Part shown: positions 16,840 to 26,044 of the stretch, one piece after another | How the letters are laid out: every line of letters starts with the position of its first letter | Numbering within the stretch: position 1 is the first letter of the stretch | Origin: Chitinophaga pinensis | GTDB lineage: Bacteria > Bacteroidota > Bacteroidia > NS11-12g > UBA955 | Length of the DNA: 50,609 nucleotides | Assembly (NCBI GenBank): GCA_945860565.1 | Contig: CAMAQS010000009.1 | Coordinates: 1-50,609 of the forward strand | Direction of reading: 5' to 3' | Translations under genes and position numbers: made by a program | The notes under the pieces: model-generated | The model's database searches: none | Told to the model about the DNA's origin: nothing | What the model saw: the letters and a program-made list of their open reading frames with translations, nothing else

Positions 16840-18226
16840 TTGCTTTATTTATAAAGTAATTCAACAAAAGTCTCACGCCAAAACCGGTTCCGCCTTTGGT
16901 AGTGTAACCGTTTGCGGCGTGTGCGAATGACACACCAGCAATGTCAAAATGCAACCAAGGATAATCAGTAAAATGTTTAAGGAACATGGCTGCCGATTGT
17001 GCGCCACCAGCGCCTTTTCCCAAATTTTTCAAATCTGATATATCGCCTTTCATTTCTTCGCCGTATTCTTTCCACAAAGGTAATTCTGCCAATCTTTCGT
17101 AAACAGAATCGCCAATAGATTTAAGTTCAGATTTTATTTCTTCGCTGGCGCTTCCCATTAATACTCCACCATAAGGACCAACTGCTTGTGCCGCCGCACC
17201 AGTTAAAGTTGCAAAATCTAAGACCAATTCTGGTTCATATTTTTTAGCGAAGGACAAAGCATCCCCCAAAATTAAACGGCCTTCTGCGTCGGTATTTAAT
17301 ACTTCAACGGTGGTTCCGTCGTACATTGTAATGATGTCACCTGGGCAAATGGCATTTTCTCCGGGTCTGTTGTCGGTTGCAGGAACCAAACCAATTATCC
17401 ACAAAGGCAGATTTAAAGCTGCCACGCCTGAAATGGTTGAAGCCACAACTGCGGCACCGGCCATATCACACTTCATATAATCCATGCTATTGGGAGTTGG
17501 TTTCAAACTCAATCCACCCGTATCAAAAACCACCCCTTTCCCAATAAGTATAATGGGTTTGTTGTTGATAGCCTTTTCGTGTTTGTATGTTAGAATGCTG
17601 AAAGTTGGAGGCAGTTGACTTCCCTTATTGACGGAGAGTAATCCGCCCATTTTTTGACTTTCTATTTGCGATTTTCCCAAAATTTGGGTCTCAAATCCGC
17701 ATTTTTCGCCAAGAGAAACAAATTCTTCTGCCAATTTTTCTGCGGTAAGTAAATTCGAAGGCATGTTTACCAACGTTCTAGCTGTACAGACTGCATCCAC
17801 TATTTTTCTGCTTGTACTTTCGGTCGTTTGATGGGCCTCATTTAGCCTGATATCAGAAGAAAACAAAGGTTCTTCGGATGGTTTAAGAAACGCGGTATAT
17901 TGATATTGAGACAGTAGAAATCCCTCAAAAAAACAAACTACGAAGTTTATTTCTGCGGGATCATAAATGGCGTTCCAATTGGATATTTTTTTCTCTTTAC
18001 TGAATGACCAAACTTTGGTTGCTTCCTTGCGCAATCGTTCGTATTCATCATTTAATTCGGTTTCTTTGCCTAGTTTAACAAACAAAGTGGCGTTGGTAGA
18101 CCCTAAAAATTCCAACATCCATAGTGATTTATGCACATAATTATGGTATGCAATTTTGGCTTCTTGGGGGATGGAAAATCGGTCTAACTCGGTGATTTCG
18201 CGAAAAAATACAATTTGGTTGCTCAT
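16829..18226 (-). CDS. pepA: Leucyl aminopeptidase, M17 family
   Basis: The track start at 18238 is a TTG; the ATG at 18226 (MSNQIVFF) gives 465 aa. The catalytic domain shows all M17 hallmarks: IGKGVVFDTGGLSLKP (metal Lys and Asp), KCDMAGAAVV, and NTDAEGRLILGDALS, the PROSITE signature with metal-binding Asp and Glu. M17 enzymes are cytosolic hexamers that release N-terminal residues from peptides. A near-consensus -7 element (TTAATTTG) lies about 10 bases upstream. It heads a two-gene operon with pdxA and is divergent from the ligase gene. Confidence 0.94.
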   Translation of the reverse strand: MSNQIVFFREITELDRFSIPQEAKIAYHNYVHKSLWMLEFLGSTNATLFVKLGKETELNDEYERLRKEATKVWSFSKEKKISNWNAIYDPAEINFVVCFFEGFLLSQYQYTAFLKPSEEPLFSSDIRLNEAHQTTESTSRKIVDAVCTARTLVNMPSNLLTAEKLAEEFVSLGEKCGFETQILGKSQIESQKMGGLLSVNKGSQLPPTFSILTYKHEKAINNKPIILIGKGVVFDTGGLSLKPTPNSMDYMKCDMAGAAVVASTISGVAALNLPLWIIGLVPATDNRPGENAICPGDIITMYDGTTVEVLNTDAEGRLILGDALSFAKKYEPELVLDFATLTGAAAQAVGPYGGVLMGSASEEIKSELKSIGDSVYERLAELPLWKEYGEEMKGDISDLKNLGKGAGGAQSAAMFLKHFTDYPWLHFDIAGVSFAHAANGYTTKGGTGFGVRLLLNYFINKANGN

Positions 18227-18267
18227 TTTGTACTGCAAATTAACACTAATTTCCGCAGTTCACGCAC

Positions 18268-18297
18268 TTGTCTAAGATTCAAATTGGCCTAATTTTG
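18268..18297 (+). promoter_or_regulatory. Canonical promoter of the tandem ligase gene
   Basis: TTG at 18268-18270, exactly 19 bases, and TAATTTTG at 18290-18297 match the Bacteroidota consensus. The ATG follows after 7 bases, so the mRNA is predicted to have almost no 5' leader. Confidence 0.75.
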
Positions 18298-18304
18298 TGA
18301 CTGC

Positions 18305-21082
18305 ATGTCAAAAATCCGAATTGGAATAATCTTTGGTGGCCAATCCCGTGAACGGGAGGTTTCATTTGCTGGAGGTCGCACCGTTTACGACAACCTAGAT
18401 AAGTCGATGTTTGAAGCCATTCCCTTATTTGTGGATAGTTTCGGAGGGATGGTTGTGTTAAATTGGGAGAATGTTTACAAGGGCAGTATCCGCGATTTTT
18501 ATCCACCACAAGAATTTATTCCAGAAATTGGGATGGGATTTCAGGTTTATGCGGAGAATTTGGATGCAGAAACTGCATTGGGACAAGTATTTCCAGATAA
18601 ATTGGAGAAGATAAAAGCAGAGAGTGCTGCATTATCCCATACTGAATCTCAAATGAAGTTGCTTATTCAACGTGCATTTCAGCATGAAATGTTGCAAAAA
18701 ATTGGTGAGCCCATTTCGGCAGAAGATTTGTCTTTGTATATTGATTTTGCCTTTCTTGCTTTGCACGGCACTCCGGGTGAAGACGGAAGCATTCAAGGTT
18801 TATTGGAATGGAATAATATACCTTACAGCGGTTCTGGCATTTTGCCTTCGGCCATTGGCATTAATAAATCAGCCCAAAAGTATTTTCAACTCACATCTGG
18901 ATTGTTCGTTAACGAGTTCGAAACCTTACAATCCAATGTATGGTTGGAATCTACAGATCAAGAAAGACGCAATTGGTTTTTGCATTTCAACATGAAGTTT
19001 GGGGGTAAATTCGTCATTAAACCTGCCCACCAAGGGTCTTCATTGGGCGTGGGTATTTTAAAAGATGCGGATTATGCACGATTTTGCCATGCCATAGATT
19101 TGGCTTTTTTTAGGATGCAGTTCAATGCCGATGATTTTAAGCAATTGTCAGACACTGAGCAATTGGAAAACGTTAAATGGCTAACGGACATTCGTTCTGG
19201 TTTGGGATTGCCAATTAGAGTAAACGGCGAGCTTATAAAACGTCCAGATACATTATATCAATATTTATTAAATCAAACAGGGGAAATTTTACTGCAGGCC
19301 ACGGACAGTGAATCCGAAGTAATTATAGAAACCTATATAAAAGGAAAAGAGTTCAGTTGCATAATTGTAGAAAACACACTTGGCGATGTTTTGGCACTGC
19401 CGCCAACTGAAATTAGAAAGCCGGGAGATTTATTTGATTATAGGAGCAAATACTTACCGGGTTTAAGCAATAAAATTACCCCAATTGAAGTTTCTGAAGA
19501 GGTTTTGGGGGATATTCGTTCTGCCTGTTGTGATTTATACCACTATTTTGGTTTTGAAGTTTATGCTAGAATCGATGGATTTGTAAACGACGAAGGCGAA
19601 ATTTTCTTAAACGATCCGAATACCACTAGCGGAATGATGCCTAGTTCCTTTTTCTTTCATCAAGCCGCAGAAATCGGACTAAATCCGAGTCAATTTTTAA
19701 CGTTTATTATCCATAATTCCCTCAAAAACAGAATCCAAAAACATCCGAAGGGACAACAATACAATGGGCTGTTGATTTTACTGGAGCAATTGTTGGATAA
19801 TCGTCAAATGCCAGGGTTGGCCAAGCGAAAATTAGGCATTATCATGGGTGGATATAGTTTTGAACGGCACATTAGCATGGAATCGGGTCGTAATATCTAT
19901 GAGAAAATCTCTTCCAGTGAGGAGTTTCAGCCCCTGCCCTTGTTTTTAACTGGCAATTCTCAAGGCTATAAATTGCATTTATTGCCCTTAAACATGATGT
20001 TGAAAGACAATGCAGACGACATTCGAGACAAGGTTTTACATTATGAAGCAAACATTTTGTTAAACGACATTCGTCAAGAAGCAGAGGATATAACTTCAAT
20101 GTATAATTCAGATGGAGCGCTATTTGTGCCCGAGGAAGTTAGCCTAGATTGGTTAAAGGAAAATGTGGAAGGGGTATTTATTGCTTTACATGGTAGACCG
20201 GGGGAAGACGGCACCATTCAGCGAGATTTGACGGAAAAAGGCATCTATTTCAATGGCAGTGAAGCACATAGTGCGGCGATTACCATAAATAAATTCGAAA
20301 CAAATAAAAAGTTGAGGCAGTTGGGATTTTTGGTTGCCGACCATGAAATGGTCCAAAGAAGCGAATTTTACGAAAATAAAGAGGCGCTTTGTTTGCGAAT
20401 TGTGCAAAAATTTGGACTTCCATTCATTGCGAAACCCGCAGATGACGGTTGCAGTGCAGCGGTACGAAAAATAAAAAGTGCTGAAGAATTGCAGGATTTT
20501 ATGTCCCTAATTTTCAGGAACAATATAGAAATCCCCGAAGACTTGGCTGCCAATTTGGGCATCTCCACACACGATGAAATGCCGATGAAACAGGAACTTC
20601 TTATTGAAAAATTCATAGATAAAGAAAATTGTGTTCGTTTTTTAGAAGTTACGGGTGGTCTTTTAACGCATGTAACTGAATCCGGGGATTTGCATTACGA
20701 AATATTTGAGCCATCTGAATCATTGGCTGAGTCTGAAATACTGAGTTTAGAAGAAAAATTTTTAGCGGGTGAAGGACAAAATTTAACGCCTGCTCGATTT
20801 TCAAAAGATGCAGAGCGGCAACAGTCCATTTCTTTGCAAGTAAGAAATACTTTGGAGGCTGTAGCAAAGGCTTTGGATGTTACAGGATATTGCAGGATTG
20901 ATGCATTTGTAAGAATCTTTGAAAATGATACGATTGAAACCATTATTATTGAAGTAAATTCGTTACCCGGAATGACACCTGCTACCTGCATTTATCACCA
21001 AGCCGCTATAAACGGTTATAAACCCTATGATTTTATCCGTGAAATTTTAAACTATGGCAAACAACGAAATAAAATAGCATGA
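18305..21082 (+). CDS. Tandem D-alanine-D-alanine ligase-like protein (two fused ATP-grasp modules)
   Basis: D-Ala-D-Ala ligases make the peptidoglycan precursor dipeptide and are normally 300-360 aa; this protein has 925. Module 1 (about 3-475) has GIIFGGQSREREVSFAGGRT, ALHGTPGEDGSIQG, KPAHQGSSLGVG and YARIDGF. Its metal site reads LNDPNTTSGMMPSS where ligases have E-x-N-x-x-PG-M. Module 2 (about 508-918) has GIIMGGYSFERHISMESGR, ALHGRPGEDGTIQ and a normal IIEVNSLPGMTPAT, but its ATP loop is KPADDGCSAAV instead of G-S-S. Both carry an extra segment of about 60-90 residues before the LHG motif, which suggests internal duplication of an already enlarged ligase. Each module diverges at a different site, so one may be regulatory or the two may share work. 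No frameshift is seen. Confidence 0.88.
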   Translation: MSKIRIGIIFGGQSREREVSFAGGRTVYDNLDKSMFEAIPLFVDSFGGMVVLNWENVYKGSIRDFYPPQEFIPEIGMGFQVYAENLDAETALGQVFPDKLEKIKAESAALSHTESQMKLLIQRAFQHEMLQKIGEPISAEDLSLYIDFAFLALHGTPGEDGSIQGLLEWNNIPYSGSGILPSAIGINKSAQKYFQLTSGLFVNEFETLQSNVWLESTDQERRNWFLHFNMKFGGKFVIKPAHQGSSLGVGILKDADYARFCHAIDLAFFRMQFNADDFKQLSDTEQLENVKWLTDIRSGLGLPIRVNGELIKRPDTLYQYLLNQTGEILLQATDSESEVIIETYIKGKEFSCIIVENTLGDVLALPPTEIRKPGDLFDYRSKYLPGLSNKITPIEVSEEVLGDIRSACCDLYHYFGFEVYARIDGFVNDEGEIFLNDPNTTSGMMPSSFFFHQAAEIGLNPSQFLTFIIHNSLKNRIQKHPKGQQYNGLLILLEQLLDNRQMPGLAKRKLGIIMGGYSFERHISMESGRNIYEKISSSEEFQPLPLFLTGNSQGYKLHLLPLNMMLKDNADDIRDKVLHYEANILLNDIRQEAEDITSMYNSDGALFVPEEVSLDWLKENVEGVFIALHGRPGEDGTIQRDLTEKGIYFNGSEAHSAAITINKFETNKKLRQLGFLVADHEMVQRSEFYENKEALCLRIVQKFGLPFIAKPADDGCSAAVRKIKSAEELQDFMSLIFRNNIEIPEDLAANLGISTHDEMPMKQELLIEKFIDKENCVRFLEVTGGLLTHVTESGDLHYEIFEPSESLAESEILSLEEKFLAGEGQNLTPARFSKDAERQQSISLQVRNTLEAVAKALDVTGYCRIDAFVRIFENDTIETIIIEVNSLPGMTPATCIYHQAAINGYKPYDFIREILNYGKQRNKIA

Positions 21083-21687
21083 AAAAAGATTTCAAAAATA
21101 TTGGATTGAATGTAGGAATCATATTGGCGATTGCAATAGTATTGATGCTTACAGCGGTTGGTTTATTGGGTTGGTATACAAAACACAATGTGACTATTGC
21201 TGTGCCCAATGTAGTTGGAATGGCTTTTGATGAAGCAAAAATCAAATTAGAATCCGCAGGTTTATCGTCAAAAATTATTGATTCTGTTTATAACGAAAAA
21301 GCGGCCCCATTTTCCATTGTGGAGCAATTGCCTGCCGCCAATGAAAATGTAAAACCAGAGAGAATTGTGTTCTTGGTAATCAATACAGGAAACAAGCCTA
21401 AGGTTAAAATGCCTAAATTGGTAGACATGAGTTTGACATTGGCTAAAGCTGTACTAAAAAACAGGGGGTTGACATTAGGCAATATATCGTTTACTTACGA
21501 TGAAATTGGAAATAACTTGGTAGTTAATCAAAATTATCGGGGTGAAAGCATAGAAGCTGGCAAAATGATTCCCACTGGTTCAAGCATTGATTTGGTGGTT
21601 GCATCTACCGATAAAACACGTTTTCCAGACTCTGATTCGACCGATTTGGTAAACGACGAAGCCGTGTCGGATGATTTGGGTAAATAA
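21079..21687 (+). CDS. Membrane-anchored PASTA-domain protein
   Basis: A 202-aa protein with one N-terminal transmembrane helix (GIILAIAIVLMLTAVGLLGWY) and two PASTA domains outside: VPNVVGMAFDEAKIKLESAGL (about 40-105) and MPKLVDMSLTLAKAVLKNRGL (about 110-175), then an acidic tail. PASTA domains in other bacteria bind peptidoglycan fragments or PBPs. There is no kinase domain. The ATG overlaps the ligase stop (ATGA), so the two proteins are made together, which fits a shared role in wall synthesis. A ddl-PASTA pair is a recurrent Bacteroidota arrangement. Confidence 0.88.
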   Translation: MKKDFKNIGLNVGIILAIAIVLMLTAVGLLGWYTKHNVTIAVPNVVGMAFDEAKIKLESAGLSSKIIDSVYNEKAAPFSIVEQLPAANENVKPERIVFLVINTGNKPKVKMPKLVDMSLTLAKAVLKNRGLTLGNISFTYDEIGNNLVVNQNYRGESIEAGKMIPTGSSIDLVVASTDKTRFPDSDSTDLVNDEAVSDDLGK

Positions 21688-21797
21688 TTGTCACATTAGT
21701 GTCTTTCGGCTAGCTAAATTGCTTTTATTTTCGGCAAAAAAACAATAAATTCGCCTTTTCGGCGTTTATACACAAAACGCTTTTAACAGCGGTACAA

Positions 21798-23768
21798 TTG
21801 GAACAGTCAATTAAGTTAAGTTTTCGTTTGTCAATCCTTGCAAAAATTGCATTCGTGGGGATTTTTTGTTTGACGCAAATTGCAACAACATTTGGACAAT
21901 TCACAAAAATCACACCCCTTGTTGAACAACCAGAAGTTGAGCGGACTCATTACAAAACGGTGGTAATCAACCCAATATCTTGGCTAATTACAGACACTTT
22001 AATTTTACCTTTTTTCGAAGATTTTGCAGAAGTTACAGGATTTCCATCCTTAACACGTTGGACAGACAAACAAGTTTGGGTTAATAACAGTTTCACACCT
22101 GATGCCCCCAATGCATTTGTTGCTACTTTTGATCATTTAAACGAAAAGGGCAAAGCGTATTCGAATACATTGAACAAAAACGTTTCAGTGTTTGCCGATA
22201 GTTTAACTAGCCAACCCATTAACCTACAGTTCTATAAAAACGGACCAAATACCTTTCCCTATAAATTAACAGACAACATTTACTTGAGTTTTTTTTATAA
22301 AACAAAAGGCTTGGGAGATGTCCCAGAATTAGAAGATTCGTTGATTTTATTTTTCAAAGGAAAAGATAAACAATGGCATAGAGTGTGGAGTGTTGGTGGA
22401 AAATCATTGTCCCGTTTCGAAGAGATTTACGTTCCTATCGACAATGACCAATATTTGATACCTGATTTTCAATTCCGTTGGGTCAATTACACAAAAGCCA
22501 CTGGAAATTTAAACCATTGGCATTTGGATTATATTAGAATGGAAAAAGGCCGCTTTGGTGGCTTTAACGACATTGAAGATGTGGGTATTGTAAGTGCATA
22601 TACAGGACTTATTAACGACTATTCAAATTTGCCTTACACACACTACAGGAACAATTTGTCCCAAATTAGAGGAAAAGGTGCTGGGGTTACAGTAAAAAAT
22701 CTCAGTGAAACGGCTACAGTCCAAACACGTTATTCTTTGAGTATTTTAAATACTTATGGTCAAAAATTATATGAACAGGGGTTCAATGTAAGCTCCAGAA
22801 ACATATTGGCCATGGCTGATTCTTTGGAAAGCTTTGATACACCTATTTTTGATACGCTATCAGGAAAAACTCCCTCATTGAAATATCAATTTGTGATCGA
22901 CCCTAGAAGTAACGACAATACAGCAGACAATTACAACACCAAAACTTTAAATAACAGATATGAACTTACGCATCAGTTCATGCCTTGGTATTCTTATGAT
23001 GATGGTTCGGCAGAAGGTGGTTTCGGATTGGATTATGCTTATTTAGGCAATATAAAAGGTCAGTTTGCCATGGAGTTTAATACCTTAGAAGACGATTCTT
23101 TGCGGGGTTTGGCAATGTATTTCACACAAACCAAAGACGATGTAAGTTTTAGAAGCTTCAAATTAAGAATATGGCGGGCGATTTCTCCTATTGGCGCCAG
23201 TGATAATAAAGACGAGTTGATTTATGAATTCCCAATGGAAAGACCAATTTATAGAGACAGCATCAATCACTTTAATTACATATTCTTTGACAGCGTATTG
23301 TTTCTTAAAAAAGGCAAGTATTATGTTGGATGGGTTCAAACGCTGCCTTATGTTTTAAACGTAGGTTACGATAACAATTATCGTTACAACGGACAAGACC
23401 AATACAATCCAAGATTGTTTTACAATTTGTTGGGAAGTTGGGAAAGAGCTGATTTCAATATTAAAGGCACTCCAATGATTCGTATGTTGTTTGGAGAACG
23501 CATAAACTATAGTTTTTCAACTCCAAAAGTAGAAAAGCTTGGTGTATCGGTATTTCCGAATCCTGCAAACTACATTCTTCATGTTCACTTAACGAATCCA
23601 AATACTCAAATTTCACATATTGTTATTTTAGATGCAGTTGGTCGGTTTGTAAAACGATTAAATTATACCACGGCTTTGGATGTATCGTATTTGAATCCAG
23701 GCACATACTTTATAAAAGTTGTGGGTTTAAATGGCCAGAGTAATACGCTTAAATTCCATAAAGAATAA
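21798..23768 (+). CDS. Secreted protein with T9SS type A C-terminal sorting domain
   Basis: About 656 aa. No ATG precedes the signal peptide; the TTG at 21798 is the best start, followed by SILAKIAFVGIFCLTQIATTFGQ. The middle (PFFEDFAEVTGFPSLTRW, then LNHWHLDYIRM) resembles the beta-sandwich ectodomains of large Bacteroidota secreted proteins. The C-terminus VSVFPNPANYILHVHL, ILDAVGRFVKR and LNPGTYFIKVVG is the Por secretion-system type A sorting domain. The product should therefore reach the outer surface through type IX secretion. No catalytic motif is recognised. It precedes the rhodanese gene by 3 bases. Confidence 0.85.
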   Translation: MEQSIKLSFRLSILAKIAFVGIFCLTQIATTFGQFTKITPLVEQPEVERTHYKTVVINPISWLITDTLILPFFEDFAEVTGFPSLTRWTDKQVWVNNSFTPDAPNAFVATFDHLNEKGKAYSNTLNKNVSVFADSLTSQPINLQFYKNGPNTFPYKLTDNIYLSFFYKTKGLGDVPELEDSLILFFKGKDKQWHRVWSVGGKSLSRFEEIYVPIDNDQYLIPDFQFRWVNYTKATGNLNHWHLDYIRMEKGRFGGFNDIEDVGIVSAYTGLINDYSNLPYTHYRNNLSQIRGKGAGVTVKNLSETATVQTRYSLSILNTYGQKLYEQGFNVSSRNILAMADSLESFDTPIFDTLSGKTPSLKYQFVIDPRSNDNTADNYNTKTLNNRYELTHQFMPWYSYDDGSAEGGFGLDYAYLGNIKGQFAMEFNTLEDDSLRGLAMYFTQTKDDVSFRSFKLRIWRAISPIGASDNKDELIYEFPMERPIYRDSINHFNYIFFDSVLFLKKGKYYVGWVQTLPYVLNVGYDNNYRYNGQDQYNPRLFYNLLGSWERADFNIKGTPMIRMLFGERINYSFSTPKVEKLGVSVFPNPANYILHVHLTNPNTQISHIVILDAVGRFVKRLNYTTALDVSYLNPGTYFIKVVGLNGQSNTLKFHKE

Positions 23769-23771
23769 ATC

Positions 23772-24083
23772 ATGATTGAAGATATTTCTGTAGTAAAATT
23801 AAAACAAAGAATGGATGCCAATGAACAACTCAATTTATTGGATGTTCGCGAGGGTTTTGAGTTTGAGGAGTTTAATTTAAATGGTTTGCTTATTCCATTG
23901 GCTGAGTTGCCGGGCAGATTATCGGAAATTGAAGATTGGAAAGAACAAGAAGTCATAGTTTATTGTCGTTCTGGCCGCCGAAGTGCAACTGCACAAGCAT
24001 TTTTGTTGAAAAACGGATTCACAAATGTTAGAAATCTATTGGGCGGAGTCTTAGATTGGCAATCTGAATTTTCTCAATCATAA
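23772..24083 (+). CDS. Single-domain rhodanese-like protein
   Basis: A 103-aa cytoplasmic rhodanese domain. LLDVREGFEFEEFNLNG is the first conserved block and VIVYCRSGRRSATAQAFL holds the active-site loop with the catalytic cysteine in CRSGRRS. The C-terminal NVRNLLGGVLDWQ is typical. Rhodaneses carry persulfide sulfur on this cysteine and deliver it to acceptors. It sits 3 bases behind the T9SS cargo gene, so co-transcription is likely, but no functional link is evident. Confidence 0.92.
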   Translation: MIEDISVVKLKQRMDANEQLNLLDVREGFEFEEFNLNGLLIPLAELPGRLSEIEDWKEQEVIVYCRSGRRSATAQAFLLKNGFTNVRNLLGGVLDWQSEFSQS

Positions 24084-24090
24084 TTTTGCC

Positions 24091-24098
24091 TAAATTTG
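24091..24098 (+). promoter_or_regulatory. -7 element upstream of the multiheme cytochrome gene
   Basis: TAAATTTG matches TAnnTTTG and ends 8 bases before the ATG at 24107. A second box (TAATTTTG) lies at 24081-24088. Neither has a well-placed TTG upstream, so the call rests on the proximal box alone. Confidence 0.4.
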
Positions 24099-24106
24099 GG
24101 TGAAAT

Positions 24107-26011
24107 ATGTCCATCCACTCCTCTGCTAAACGCTTTATTTTTTGGATTATTTGGTCGTTCGTAGGAATTGGCTTGTTGATTATTTCACGATGTTCATCCC
24201 CCAAAGAAAAGACAGACAATAACTATTTCTTGAACATGAACGACAGTGTTGGTTATGTAGGGATGGCAGAATGCAAAACCTGTCACTACGACAAACACGA
24301 AACCTTTGTTCACACGGGCATGGGGCAAAGTTTTTCTTGGGCTACAAAAATTAAATCCAAAGGTAATTTTAAAAACGTCTCCCCCATTTACGATGCCAAA
24401 CGCAATTTGTATTATTTGCCAAAATGGAAAAACGAAGACCTATATATTTGCGAATATCGATTAGCAAATGGGGATACAATTCACTATAGAGAGGAAAAAA
24501 TTGTTTACATCATTGGCAGCGGCCAACACACCAATAGCCATTTTTGGAAAGACGGTGATTTCTTGTACCAAGCACCATTGACATTTTATACGCAGAAGGG
24601 AAAATGGGACTTGCCTCCGGGATTTGACTTGAACAACAGCTCTTTTGAACGCAAAATTGATGTAGAATGCATGTCTTGCCACAATGCCATTCCAAATGTG
24701 GATGAAACATCGTTTAATCGATTTAATTCCATTCCGTTGGGTATTGACTGTGAACGTTGCCATGGGCCCGGTGAATTGCATGTAAAACAGAAAAAACAGG
24801 GAATATTGGTCGATACCAGCAAAGAGGCCGATAGAAGCATTGTAAATCCGAAAAGGTTGCCTTTTCAACTTCAGGTAGATATTTGCCAGCGCTGTCATTT
24901 ACAAGGCAATAATGTATTAAAACCTGGAAAAAAATTCACTGATTTCAGGCCAGGAATGAAGTTGAGTGACGTATTTGAAATTTACATGCCTAAATATGAA
25001 AACAACCACAAATTCGTGATGGCAGGCCACGCAGAAAGATTTCAAAAAAGCCAATGTTTCATTCATAGTAATCCAAACAAAACCGAAGTTTACAATCCTA
25101 AATTAAATTTCACCTGTATAAATTGTCACAATCCGCATGTGAGTGTAAAAAGCACTGGATCAGATAAATTCAATCTTACATGTGTGAATTGTCATTCTGA
25201 AAACAGCACCAAGAGTAAGTTACAAACTTGTAAGTTAGATAAGGACAAACAAATTCATGCCAATGGTTGTGTGGGTTGTCACATGCCAGCCAGTGGCTCC
25301 GAAGACATTCCCCACGTTACGGTTCACGACCATAAAATTCAACGTCCCTCAAAAAACAAACAGAAGGAAAAAGGTGCTTTATTGGGTTTGTATTCTATAA
25401 ACAATGCCAAAACAGATAAACACACAGAGATTCAGGCTTACTTGAGTTATTTTGAGAAGTTTGAGAACAATCCGTTGTATTTGCGCAAAGCAAATGAACT
25501 CATAGAACAGACGGAAAAAACGGACATTGAGCAGGAGATTTATTATGCGTACTTAAAAAAAGACTTTAAAGGGGTGGTTTCTAAAAGTCAGGAATTAAAA
25601 GAAAATAGCATAAATGATGCTTGGACGTGTTATAGAATTGCCAAATCACTGGATGCCACAGAAAATCTATCGGCCTCGATTGGGTGGTATAAAAGGGCCT
25701 ATACTTTAAAATCAAACAACCTAGATTATGGCGTGGAATATGCCAATGCACTGATACGTTTAAAACAAATAACAGAGGCCAAAGATTTATTAATTAAACA
25801 GTTAAATATAGCAAAAAAACACCAGCTTACGCTCTTAAATTTGGGTGTTGCTTATTATCTAGAACAAAATATGGGGTTGGCGAAGCGTTACTTTCAACAG
25901 GTGCTAAATTTAAATCCCGACCATAAATTGGCCAATTTGTATATGTCTGAATTGTACAATAAAGTGGGAGACGTTGAAAAATCAAAGATTTATTTGAAAA
26001 AATCGCAATAA
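24107..26011 (+). CDS. Seven-heme cytochrome c with C-terminal TPRs
   Basis: A 634-aa exported protein with an N-terminal hydrophobic segment (FIFWIIWSFVGIGLLIISRC), possibly a lipoprotein signal although Arg precedes the cysteine. Seven CxxCH heme c sites are present: CKTCH, CMSCH, CERCH, CQRCH, CINCH, CVNCH and CVGCH, all in the first 400 residues. The spacing and the ending CVGCHMPA resemble cytochrome c554/NrfA-type multiheme proteins. The last 200 residues form TPRs (AWTCYRIAKSLDATENLSAS, LNLGVAYYLEQNMGLAKRYF). It is likely an electron-transfer or oxidoreductase protein at the periplasmic face; donor and acceptor are unknown. Confidence 0.88.
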   Translation: MSIHSSAKRFIFWIIWSFVGIGLLIISRCSSPKEKTDNNYFLNMNDSVGYVGMAECKTCHYDKHETFVHTGMGQSFSWATKIKSKGNFKNVSPIYDAKRNLYYLPKWKNEDLYICEYRLANGDTIHYREEKIVYIIGSGQHTNSHFWKDGDFLYQAPLTFYTQKGKWDLPPGFDLNNSSFERKIDVECMSCHNAIPNVDETSFNRFNSIPLGIDCERCHGPGELHVKQKKQGILVDTSKEADRSIVNPKRLPFQLQVDICQRCHLQGNNVLKPGKKFTDFRPGMKLSDVFEIYMPKYENNHKFVMAGHAERFQKSQCFIHSNPNKTEVYNPKLNFTCINCHNPHVSVKSTGSDKFNLTCVNCHSENSTKSKLQTCKLDKDKQIHANGCVGCHMPASGSEDIPHVTVHDHKIQRPSKNKQKEKGALLGLYSINNAKTDKHTEIQAYLSYFEKFENNPLYLRKANELIEQTEKTDIEQEIYYAYLKKDFKGVVSKSQELKENSINDAWTCYRIAKSLDATENLSASIGWYKRAYTLKSNNLDYGVEYANALIRLKQITEAKDLLIKQLNIAKKHQLTLLNLGVAYYLEQNMGLAKRYFQQVLNLNPDHKLANLYMSELYNKVGDVEKSKIYLKKSQ

Positions 26012-26044
26012 ATTATTCAGTTTTTTTTCAGATTTTTGTATGAA

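Noticed and set aside
18305-21082. Two ddl genes fused by a sequencing error
   Set aside because: The linker between the modules is in frame without a stop, has normal composition, and module 2 has no start codon with its own promoter, so a real fusion is more likely.
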